Origin: Holothuria scabra
Lineage: Eukaryota; Echinodermata; Holothuroidea; Aspidochirotida; Holothuriidae
Direction of reading: 5' to 3'
DNA: 64,000 nt
Assembly (NCBI GenBank): GCA_037179385.1
Contig: CM074187.1
Coordinates: 12,277,450 to 12,341,449 of the forward strand
This document shows, one piece after another, positions 35,301-47,300 of this stretch. Each line of letters starts with the position of its first letter. Within the stretch, counting starts at the first letter, position 1. The position numbers and the translations under genes are program-made. The notes under the pieces are model-generated. The model made no database searches. It saw only the letters and a program-made list of their open reading frames with translations, and was not told where the DNA came from.

Positions 35301-38300
35301 ATTTGTATATAATGTGCAAGTGCATACAAAGGAAGAGTTGCCATCTGTAGCTTTGGGCCCCATCCCTCTGGACTTTGGGTTTGGCAATAATAAATTCTGG
35401 ACCCCCCAACATTTTAGCTTATGGCGGAATTCCTGAGTATGTATATACCACCTAGTAAAGTTTGCAGTGATTCATATTTTGGTCAGATAGTTACAAAAAA
35501 GACTTGTTATCAAGTTATTAACATGTAAGTGTTACGTATGTTAGACTTCAGGACATTTGTTAGGACTTCAATTTTGTGTCAATGTACAACAAGTAGGGTT
35601 GGGTGGTACTGTGAAAATATTGGTACCAGTATTGTAAGACATACACAACCTGTATTGGAGCAGTACCTGTTCTCAACTCTCGGGTAGAGAAGTCGGGTGG
35701 GAAGGAACCTAAGCCACGCATGGCTCCCATGTTATCCTGCACATTAATGCATCTGGGTGTTTGATTGGGTTAATAACCATGTGTTTGATTGGGTTAATAA
35801 CCATGCAGGAACCTCTGCTCTTATGTTTGTGTAAATATTGTAAACATCCACACATCCTAACAGTTATTTTGTCAGCAAATATAATGAGTACCAGTAATTT
35901 TTTGAAGTACTGGTATTCTCTCAAGAACCGGTATTAGTATCACGCCAAATATCTTCCGTATTTTCATTTCCTGTACCTCTAGTATGGGTATTGACTTTGG
36001 TACCGGTATACCGCCCAACCCTTACAACAAGTGGCCTATATTGGTTGCAGAAGAGGATTGGTATCTTTTTTAAAAGATGGCAAAAATGTAAAAAAAATTT
36101 ACATTTTGACAACTTATAGATACATTTCACCCTTCAGTAAAATTACAAGTTAGGGTCTTATTTTGGATGAACAAGTTGCAAAATATCAGTTACAATACTC
36201 CTACTTACAGAAAATCCTTGCATTAAGGGGCCAAGTACCAAGAGAGCAAATACTGCATTTGGCTTCTGTATATTACCTTGGGTGTTTGGTAAAATGGTAG
36301 CTGTTTTTCCATGACCAGGGGCAACTCTGAAATCAAGAACAATCGGAAGTATAAATGAACATAAGTATGAGTGAACAGGTCATTGCCTTTTATAGAATTT
36401 CTAGAATAAGTGATGAGCACTGTAAAGCAAACAGTTTCAGAAGGAATTTTACCCTATCACAAAAAGTACAAATCTAACCCAAGTCATTTCTCTATGAAAT
36501 GGAAAGACTAGTAAGGCATTTGTAGGACAACATCTTGCAATCATTCTTAAATTGGGTATATATTCTTTACTTTTCTTTGAGTATCTCAAGTTACCCAGTA
36601 GGTAAGGCTAACTTTAGATGCACACATTATTCAATCTAAGTTTATGCTGTACAGTATGTAGCATAGACTGAAGCCTCACTTGTTGTTGGGCACCTAGCTG
36701 ATCTGGATACTACATTAGTCATTTCAAACCTGTTAAAGGTACAATAATAGTTTTAAAAAGGTTGATTTTATGCCACATTTTAAGTTTTTTCATTACAAAT
36801 GGGTCTTATAGAAAGGAGTTAAACATGTTTATTTCTTTGATAGGTTTTCTAAAAATATACCCCTGTAAGGAAGAATTCCTTGGAAGGAGTGAAAGAAACA
36901 GGGTACAGAAACAAAATTTTTGAATGAATGTGCTTTCATTGAAATTGTCTAAAGTTGCTCAGGGCTTTAAATATCCCTGCTTTGCAGTAGATGTTTATGA
37001 AGCAACTGAAATTATTATCCTTACAGCAAAAAAATGTTTTGTTTTCACACCGTTTGAATCCAAGCTTTTGACCAGGTGGTAAAGTTAGTGTCGCCTGGCT
37101 GTGCAGTATGGAGGTACTGTATACTAGAATGGGTGGGAGGCATAATACATTGTGAAGATCATGGGATAAAAGTCTGCTCAATTTATGTGTCAAGTCTCGT
37201 TTATTTTACACTTTATAATTTATGCATGGGGGAAATACAAGATTTTGAACTCGTCCTACTGTACTTATTAAAATGAACCCAGGCAAAATTCTGGTCACAA
37301 TCTATCTATCAATTAGAAAGTACATACCTAACTTTCATGCTGTAGCCAGCTTTCAGTGTGTGTTAGAATTGCAAGCTGTGTGTGGAGTTCATGACTTTGT
37401 ACAGTGCAAAGATAGAGGAATTACCATTCTCTTATCTAGTACAAATAGGTTATTTGATTGGACATGATTAGTATATAGGGGAGAGAAGGAAAAGGTTGCT
37501 ACAAGTGGTATTTGAATAGACTAATTTGATTTATAACACTGAAAGACATTAGTCTTGTGTTAATTGGGAATTTAGGTTGGGGTGAAAGACAAAGCTTCAG
37601 GAGCCTTGCATGGATGGAGCTGTTTCGTAGAAGGTATAATTTATTTGTCGTTTTACACTCAAGGTGTTTTCACAGTCATTAGTCCAAGGAATATAAACTT
37701 TGGAAGTCTTGTACATGTACAGTAGATTAGCAGACATCTTGCACAGGAGGTTTTTGGTGACAAACCAAATGAGAATACTGTATCTTGGGGCCAAAAAAGG
37801 GTGGAAAGCAATTTGAAAAGTTTATTGCCTTAGTAATTGTTTGAACTGAATTCAAAAATGCACATTATCTGTTGGGACAATCGAAATTGAAATTAATTTG
37901 AAGAAGTTGTTCATGAGTTGGCATTTATTCTGCAGTATATTCAATAAAAATTATCCTGAAGTATAAGTGATCATTTGTAAGTTTGGACTTGAAATGCTCA
38001 AACAACCAACCAGGCATTTTGCTTTTGTAGCTTTCTGGGCCCAGATACTTTGGGAGAAGCAGAGGCTTAAAGGCCCTGTTCTCTCATCCCAAACAGTACC
38101 AATTCTCCTAACCTTCTTACTGAAGCCCCTCCCATAATTTTCAGAAATTCATCCTCATCCAGACACAATCTCAGTTTATTTTTTCACGGTGAGTATAGAA
38201 AAACTCCATTTATGCAATCAAAATACTCTCAGTACCATACATGCTTTGTAATATAAGCTTTGGCACTCTGCATTGTTTGAATTAGCTGTCAATCAAAGAG

Positions 38301-41300
38301 CTGAGCCAATTTGGAATTTCGATACCCGGGTGCCAAAACTGTTCAAGGTGTGACCCTTTAACTAGCAAGCTGGCACTTTCACTTTGTACCTAGCAGTTTA
38401 TTCTACTCAACTTATACACCCTAAAGTACAGTGTTGTACAGATTTAAAAAAAACAAATGTAGTATGACTGAAGTTCAGTAAAGGCAATGTTGTAAGCTTC
38501 GAAAGTAATTGCATTTTCGAACCGGTAAGAGATAATAGTGCAAATACTATGGGAAATAGAGGTTAGCACCTGCTCCAAAAATCCATTTTGGTTAAAAATT
38601 GCACTGGACAACTAGATTTACTTGTTTTTTGTCCAATAGTATATTTTATTTGAAATTGAATACTTCACTTTATCAGAATAATAGTTTTGGTACATGGTGG
38701 TATTGAGACAAGGATACCATATGGACTTTAGCTCATCATTAGACTATACATGAAAAGGTTATGTAAAGATTTATACCTGTAGGCCCATGAATTCTCTCAC
38801 CCCAAACAGAATCAGTTCTCCTAACCTTCTTACTTACATGTAAGCCCCTCCCACAATTGTCTGAAATTCATCTTCATTCAGACACAATCTCACTTTATTG
38901 CTTCAGGGTGAGTATCAGGGTTTCCATCCTTACCTAGAACACCTGGACAAGTCATGGAATTTAAATAAGATGCTTTAAATCCTGGAAAAGTCATGGAATT
39001 TGAGGTAAAATTCTTCAAATCCTGGAAAAGTCATGGTATTTGATTAGCCAAAGACAAATGCTGAAGAATTGAATGGCTATACTGGCTTTTTACTTTTTAG
39101 GTGGTTGTGTTACATAAACTGAAGCATCTCAGCACTAAAAAACCAAAAGGGAGGAACACCAGGTCTTGCCTCCAGAGCTGTTTCTCCTATCACATCATAA
39201 TGTTGCCTATAAAGCTAACACTATTGTGTAAAAGAAAAAGTGCTTAGTGTATCCCAAATAAAGATTCCAAAAAAATAGCACTACAGTAAAATGATTATCC
39301 TGAAAATTATTTTGTGTATTTTTGATTAAGTTCTATTTAAGTTTGATGCAAGGATTCAACCACAATTTTGAAGATTAGCAGGGGCATATGAAGGGGGGTG
39401 GGCCATTGGGGCATGGCCCCCTTATGTATGCCATTTTTTTTAAGATCCTATAAGAAATATGTAGCCATACTGTACTTAAGTAACAGATTTTTCTTCAAAA
39501 CATAGCATATGTGGCACCAGATGGCATGTAAGGACACCCAATTTCTCAAAAATTTTCAAAGGGGAAAGATTGTCTCTGCACGGCTCTCAGTGATCATGTC
39601 AATTTTGTTTTAATGTTTACAAATAGGCAAATTCTGTCAAATTCCAAATTTTACTTGAAAAGGTAGATTCTGTAACTCCCTGGTAGCACCGATTGCCTCT
39701 AAGGACACAGACCTTTTAAAGAATTTTCAAAAGGGAGGGGCTAACCCCCTAGACTTCTTCCCTGGCCGGCATAGAGGTACGAGACAGGGAGGTGTTCAGG
39801 TGCTGTGAGAAATAGGTTGCCATTTATCACGCAAGATATGCTATGGGTAAAACCATTAACAGATGGAGGTTTGAGCAGTCACAGACAATTTCATCAATTC
39901 AGCAAATCTTTAATTTAACCAAGAGGCACAATAGAGAAGAATTAGCATATTTTTTAGTTTCGTTAAGTATAGTTTCCCGAAAAGAATCAAGACCATCAAT
40001 AAAGGCCTAATAGTGGTGGTACATTACAGTGGTAATTTTCTGATTACCTTAGCATGTTCCTGTTTTTTTCTTATTGCAAAGAAAAGCTATAAACATGAAG
40101 ACTGCAAGACTGGATGTTTGGATTCTCTTTACAAGCATGAAAATGCAATTTTTGGCCCTCTGAGGGGTCAGATTTTTCAAAATTTTCTCTGCACTCCTCG
40201 CCAACCAATGGTGGCAGCTTCACTCAGTCTTTTGGGTAAAATTACATTTTGGGGGTCAAGTTAGCTCTTAATAACTCTCTGACCACTTTGCAGTTTGCGA
40301 ACATATCTGAGGGTTTTGTTTTTTCGAAATTTTCTCTATGCACTGCGCCAACCAATGTGGCGCTCCACTTAGAAAATCCTGGAATTTTTAAATTTCATCA
40401 TGGAAAAATCATGGAATTTTATTTTTTTGGGAAAGCTGGGAACCCTGAGTATAAAAATGCTTAGTTTGTATTATCAAAACACTCTCAGTAAACTTCATGC
40501 TGTGTAATATTTAGCTTTTGTGCTCTGCATTGTTTGAATGAGCTGTGAATCAAAAAGCTGAGCCAATTGAGAATTTTGGTAAAACCCTACCAGAATTATA
40601 GTTTGAGGTGAGAGGGTTGGTCCTTTAAAAACAACTTTTTAAAAGAAACAGGAGTTGTTCATCTTTTGACCATCTTCTTTTTTTACTTTCATTTTGGGCG
40701 ACCCCAAAATATTTTGTATTCACTGAATTTGGTTTCAGGTTGGTGCACAACTTCAAAGTGTCCTTATTCAGACGTGACTTTTGTACATGTTTTGCAACCC
40801 ACAGGCTTTATTTGTATGCACGTTTCAGAACACATAACACAGTCATATCCTGAATGAACAGGGTTACCGCAGCTACTGTATAGGAAAGTGAATGCAGGTT
40901 GAGATTTTAGAGATGTAAAGTGAAATGGTCTCACCTCCATTTACGAAAAACTCTAATGCCAGGGCCGCAACAAAATGGCGTCACTGCACGGACCTCGTGC
41001 TCGGCATTGTAGTGGAACTGATATTACTGCCGCACGCAACACCTCAGTCCCAAGCAAAAATTGTCGAGCTGCCGGCTGCTTCCTGACTAGACAGGACTGA
41101 TGTGGTTGGTGAGACGAATAATTTCTTGTAGATATCTCAGAGATTTTGGTAGGTAATTCCAAGTGCAGTAAATACTGTCTTGTCAAAGTTGAGGACGGTC
41201 AATTCGGAACTTCAGCGGAGTTGGTGTCCACGTCTTTCCTGCGTCGCTGACTTGATGCTAGTGCGGACCTCCTGACCGTTACATGCCTGCTCACCACGAG

Positions 41301-44300
41301 AGTCGTACACGTGATTGGTCAGTCTGGTCCACTGCATACGTAGCTTATGCAAATAACAAGTTGCACTGGGACAACCTACGAATATGTACTATTTTGCACT
41401 CGAATGCAATTATTCGAAGTGCAAGTGCTACAAGATAACACTTGGCAATTGTGAGCTCTTAGAGGTAGCGTCAGACCTAACAAGCGAGTAGCTCTGTGAA
41501 TCTAGCAACAAACTTGCATAGACTGTACTACAACTTCATTATGGCAGTATGTTACAGCAGAGTTACGCAAATGGTCCCATTTTGCAAATCGCTCACAGTA
41601 ATGGCATTTGCTGTTAATACTGGTTTTGTTAAGGAGTGTCTGACACAGAAAATGAGAGCAAGCAATGAAATAAATAGTGTTTTACAGGAGGTAAATATGC
41701 AACTCATTCAGTTAAATTCAAGTTAAATTGCACACCTTATTTGAAGTAGCTCAAATCACTGTGAGAAGCATGATTTTATGCACACATACTATGTGTATAT
41801 GGATAAAGAACAAGGCTTTTAAGTCAAATAATACAGCATACCTACCACACTCTTTAATTTTCAGGGGAGTGTGATTTGTACACGTGAAAAATCTAAAACT
41901 AAATGCTTGCTCATTTTACAGATAAACTACATGAAAGTCAATAATTTGTAACTATCAGTGTGTGACTATCAGTAAACTTGTCCACCATGTGCTTCCCATA
42001 AGGATGGCTCCAATCCTAGTACTGGTAGCCTTGCAATTTAACAGTATCCATCATTAAACAACAGGAGTTGTTTCAGAACATTCTGTCAAAATCTATTTTA
42101 AATGTTTAACACCAGCCTACGCGATCTGAGTCTTCGTTGAATGCTCTGTTATGTATCTGTTGCTTTGGGAATTCGTTCTCAGCATCTCAGGCAGCTGTAA
42201 CATAAATGTAAAAATAACTTGGCTGTGTTGTCTTATGGGACATTGCAAATTAATCTTGACACTTCTGAAATTGAATCAATGCACTAAATTGTGAAATTAA
42301 TCATTATTAATTTATAAAGTGTATAGAACTGTGCCAAGAATAAATGTTTTAGGGCACAGAAGGAAATGAAATCATTGTGTAGTATAAAAAAACAAGGTTT
42401 TAAGCATAGTAGTTTGTGAAATTAGTATATTGGTACGGTGAACTCGGGAGCCATTTAAACAGTACATTAAATTGGCACATGTCAGCCAGAGTAAAGTGAC
42501 ATTCCAAACTATAAGCTAGAACAGTCAGCTTGTCATGTTTATTAGTCATACCTTCAGCTAGGGATGTACTTACTGTTAGACTGTAGAATGGCAGTTTTTT
42601 GGTAGTTCCCCCCTTCCAATCACTTGTTATCTGGGGGGGGGGGAGGTGATGAGACACTGGACCTTGCCATTAGAAAAAATATCATATTGGTGACATTATT
42701 TAGAGGCATATAGTACATTGCCTCTTCCATTTCACTTAAAAGTACATGCCTATCTTACACTGTATACTACAGTATACACTGCAATTTGAGTTCTACAATC
42801 TTGGACAAAACTGTTGGGACAATTTTCATATTATTTGTAAATTTGAGTTAGTGGGCTAACATGAACCCCCCATTCCCCCCAAGCAATGTTGTATCAAGGA
42901 GAATGGCTCTGTGCCATGAACAGCATAACAGTGGTCAACATTGGTAAGGGGAGTGGGGTATCCCAACAAGTTTTAATTGTCCTTTATTGTACCTTTTTGA
43001 CAGCTACTGTATAGTAAATTGAGGTTGCTTGCACAGAACTGCACTGCACAGTACGTGTATTGAAAGATGTTGATTATCTCTTGCAGCATTTACTAGCACA
43101 AGAAGGGAATCTGCTTTTGATACATTTTTCACTTGATACATACATAAAGCCTCTTTCACATTAAACTACTCTTCCATCTGGAGATAAAATTTTGACTATT
43201 GAGATGTACTATAAACATGAAAATACAAATTTGGATAAAGGCATGAAATTTGCTGTATACTATCTTTGTGTGCATTTATCGATGCAAGTGCATACAACAT
43301 AGTACCTGTATTCAAAAATGTTATGTGTACCAAGATGTCTCCTTGCAGTGCTGTAATTATTGTTGTGTCAAAGTTTTAGAAACATTGTTACATTACGACA
43401 CACAATTAACCAGAGATGTTGCCAAGGAGACCAAGTGGGGGGGGGGGAGGGGAGCAGGGATGAAGGACCCCTGGGAAAACTTGTGTCCCACCTCCTCCTT
43501 GGTGCCTTAAAAATGACAAAAACAGTGAATTGATGCCTAAAGTGGTTAATTTATTACAAATGTGAATCACACCTGACACAGTTGAAGAATTTATTCCTTG
43601 GTAAATACCGTACTGAGTTTTCTGTTATAGTTACATATATAATCATCCTGTCTTCTCCCTCCCTCTTTCGTCCTCTGTGCCTTTCTTTAGCAAGCATTTT
43701 TTTTAAACAGGTTACATGGTGCTGGACACTATTTGTGTGGGCTGAAGTGTATGAAAAGAATTTAATATTTTCTAGTGTGCCTTTCACCAAATTAGAAAAA
43801 TTAAAGCAGCAGGTTGTTCATTAGCTTTGGAGAGAAAGTTAGGTATAGTTAGGCTTTTTATGTCACCACAAGTTCCATTAATCTGCATCAGAATGCAAGG
43901 CTGTGCAGGTTTTTCGGTCTTTTTATGGAACTCTACTACACAGGCAGTTGGGAACATTGCATAGTGAACGTTTTACTACTTAGTACATAGATATCATCAT
44001 CTTTGGCTTTAGCAGAAGGGGCCCAGACCAAATTGTTTGTTCTTAAATTACCCAATTAGGGTAATTTGATAGAAATTTAGATGCCTCTCTGGGACATAAT
44101 CAGAATTATCTCAAAAGATCACTAGAGAGGTTCTGAAAGTGTTTTAAGCCAGAGTTGTCCGAGAGGAGTGTTTTTTTTTTTTTTAGAACCCTCCCAGACA
44201 TGTTTATTCAGGCTAATTTGCCTGCCAGCATTAACTGAAATGGCAAATTATTTGAGAACATTGGTAAATTGCAGTTGACTAAACTTTGACTTCTCTGAAG

Positions 44301-47300
44301 GGTTGGTGACAGTGCTTGGAAGTAGACAAGCTCTCCTGATGCGTGTGGTATTGTACAGTAGGAGGTGGTATTGCGTAGTAGGAGGGACGGTATGACATGT
44401 CGGCATCAGTCAGTATGTCCTTTGTTTGGTTTTCACTTGCCGCAGGACTTGTGCTGAATTCATTTGAAGTCAGCTTCTCTTCAACTTTGAAACAACTTTT
44501 TGGCCAATTGCAACTCGATGACTTCTGTAAAAGAACCTCTTGAAGTTGGAAACAGCCCTACATTGCTTTAAAACATCGAATTATCTGAAATCTGGGAAAG
44601 TTGCCAAAATGCTGTAAACCTCATTCTATCTGCAAAAATGCTAAAATGATCTTTTCTTTTTGCTGGAACTGCCGGTAAAATGTTGTCCTGATGAAATTTA
44701 GAATTGATTGAAGCCAAAATAATTATATTTCCCTTTGTCCTATTACGACATCTTCCCTGCTACTCTACAGCACCTTTCCTTCCAATACTCCCCTCTGACT
44801 ATATTGTAGCTGCTAGCATGCAAGTAGGGTTGAGGGTTGGAGAGAAAGCATCCTTAAGAAGGACACTTTGGTTACCCTTCCTCCTCTGTTCATCTATTTC
44901 ATATCTTGGAAGGGTGAAATTTTTCTATCTGGTCACAGTATGGGTGTGGCATATGCTATCAAATCAATTTGACCTTGATTCATGTTTGCAGAAAAAAATT
45001 TTCTGTAGAGCACTGCGTGCTTTCTGTTAAATAGGCCTACAGTATATACACATACTGGTTGTTAAAAATCTTTTGGTTTTACTTATGAATTTTAAGCAGT
45101 GTCTTTTTTTTTTTTATTTTTTCTGAATTGGTTATGCTGGGTATGTAAATTCAACACATTCAACATTATGAAAAGTCTAACTGTACTGTATACAGTATCA
45201 GCAATAAATAATGAGTTTATTCTGTCTTCTAATACAGGAGTGCTCTGATAAGTGTAAGAAGATGCTATCCAGCTGCAAGTCAGACTTGCAGAAAGCAACC
45301 TTAGAGCAAATGGAAACTGAAGGTCGTCTATGCCAGACCGTCTCCAAACTGAAGCAGGTGGAGCGAGAGTGTACATTGTAAGTCGTCTCTTCTATTATAA
45401 ATTTTGGGTGGAAGGTTGCCCCCTACTGTACATGGGACAAAGCAAGCAACACAAGCAGTGAATGAACCACCAACCTCCACTCCCCCATTTAATGTTGCGG
45501 CAGCCGAATGCATCCTGAAACTGCAACGTTGATACGGGGAGCAGGGTTTGTTCCATGTATTTTGTCAAGGATTGTCAAAAGCCTGTACAAAGGTATGGGA
45601 ATTTCCAAATTTTTGATTTTAGTGCTTTAAAATGAGGTTGCCTTTTTATGTTTCAAGTTACGGGTAAAGAGTAACTGTTGAATTTGTCCAAGGAAGTGTA
45701 CTTCCTTGGAGGGAAGGGGATGGGGAGGGGGAAATAGTATCCTGGCTGGTGCAAGTTTTCTTTTACTTGTCCAATTTAATCTTCTATTATGGGTGAAGAA
45801 AACAAAGAAATGTTTCATCTTATTTTTCATGATGGGGGGTGAAGGTAACATATTCACATTGTTCCCAACAGTTAACCACAAAATTTCTCATTTTTTGCGT
45901 AAATAAACATGGACTGATAGTTCAAATTACAATCAGGTTAAAGACAAAATTGTATGTAACCATTTGGAGTATAGCTTTGGATGATGAACCACCTGCATAC
46001 ATTGAAATAGTGTGGAGGTTGATGGTTAATCGTGTTAAGGGCAACTGTAAACAGTGGAGCTAATTAAGTACTCTGAGAAATATAGAGCAGTGAAGAACTC
46101 TTCCTACATTGAGATAATGATAAAACCCACATTTGGGGCTTTCTGTCACAGTTTAGTTTCAGAAGTTTCTAAAGCTGCTTTTGGCCAGTAATAAGTCTAG
46201 TGTTAGTGAATCTCCTCCCCTGAAGGCTACTTCTATCTGTTCTACTCCCCCAAAAATATTTCTTGCTTGGAAGCTATCCCTCCCCCCCCCTTTCTAAATT
46301 TTAATAAAATTTCTAAAGCTGCTTTTGGCCTGTAATTAGTCTAGTATTAGTAAATCTCCACCCCTGAAGGCTACTTCTATCTGTTTTACTCCCCCCAAAA
46401 TATTTCTTGCTTGGAAGCTATCCCTCCCCCTTTGGTACCTTGCCAGGCAACCAGTCTTCTGAATGACTAAAATGAACAACATAAAAAACCACCCATGGGT
46501 ACCTTTATATATTGTTCACTTTTCTCAATTAGTCAGACTATATATGGTCAGAAGTATTCAGTGCTGAATGCGTTTATCTTTTTCCCCCTTGATGTATTTA
46601 AAAACAGTTTCTTTGCATGTTGTGGTCCAGAAACTGTTTTTTATTATGCCTACACCATGATATGTTTGTCCAGGATTGTGGGTCTTACCATTGTTCCACA
46701 TTCATAAATACTTGTATTGATTTCCTGCATTCTGATTGGCTGAAAACCATTCGAGACCAGTCTCGAATCGCATTCGAGACTGGTCTCGAATGGTTTTCAA
46801 GAAGTAAGGAGAATTGAATTGAATGTGATCACTATACTTACTGTGTACAATATTTTAAGCCCATGCTAGGTTGCCATAGCAACATGCCATATTCACCCCA
46901 TAGTTTTGCACAGCACATGTAGGCCTACTGTAATGTCATACAGTAAGCCAAGTACATGTTAGCAAGATAAACAGTAACACTGAGACACTGTGTAAAGTTG
47001 ATACCCTAGTCTTCTGAGTTACCATTCCAAAGAATAATAACTGGCAGTGATAAAGACATAGGTTAGCCTAGGCTTAGGAATCATTGCTCCCCACAAATGG
47101 GTATTTTGTTCACACACATTGTTTTCTAGGTCTAACAAGTTAGGCCCTAGGCTAGAACTGCATGCACTGAGCTGCGATGACTGGCACTGTTGTTAACGTT
47201 TTATTCCACTCCTAAATTTGTGGGGGGGGGGGGGGTCAAATAAAACGTGCCTATAACTACAGTATTGTTACGCCTACTAAAGTGTCTAAGGTTAGCGACA

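Larger units (their letters stand above)
34967..45237 (+). other. Intron 5 (10.3 kb)
   Basis: GTAAGT...AATACAG, phase 0. The largest intron: a hAT-like element (35594-36023), two family 1 copies, one with a nested 1.5-kb element, a CpG-richer block with a possible alternative first exon (40960-41690), a degenerate family 4 copy (42793-42992), and G runs near 42632 and 43437. Confidence 0.8.

Noticed and set aside
44704..45030. 108-codon open frame in intron 5
   Set aside because: No ATG in good context, no donor in phase with exon 6, and hydrophobic AT-driven composition.
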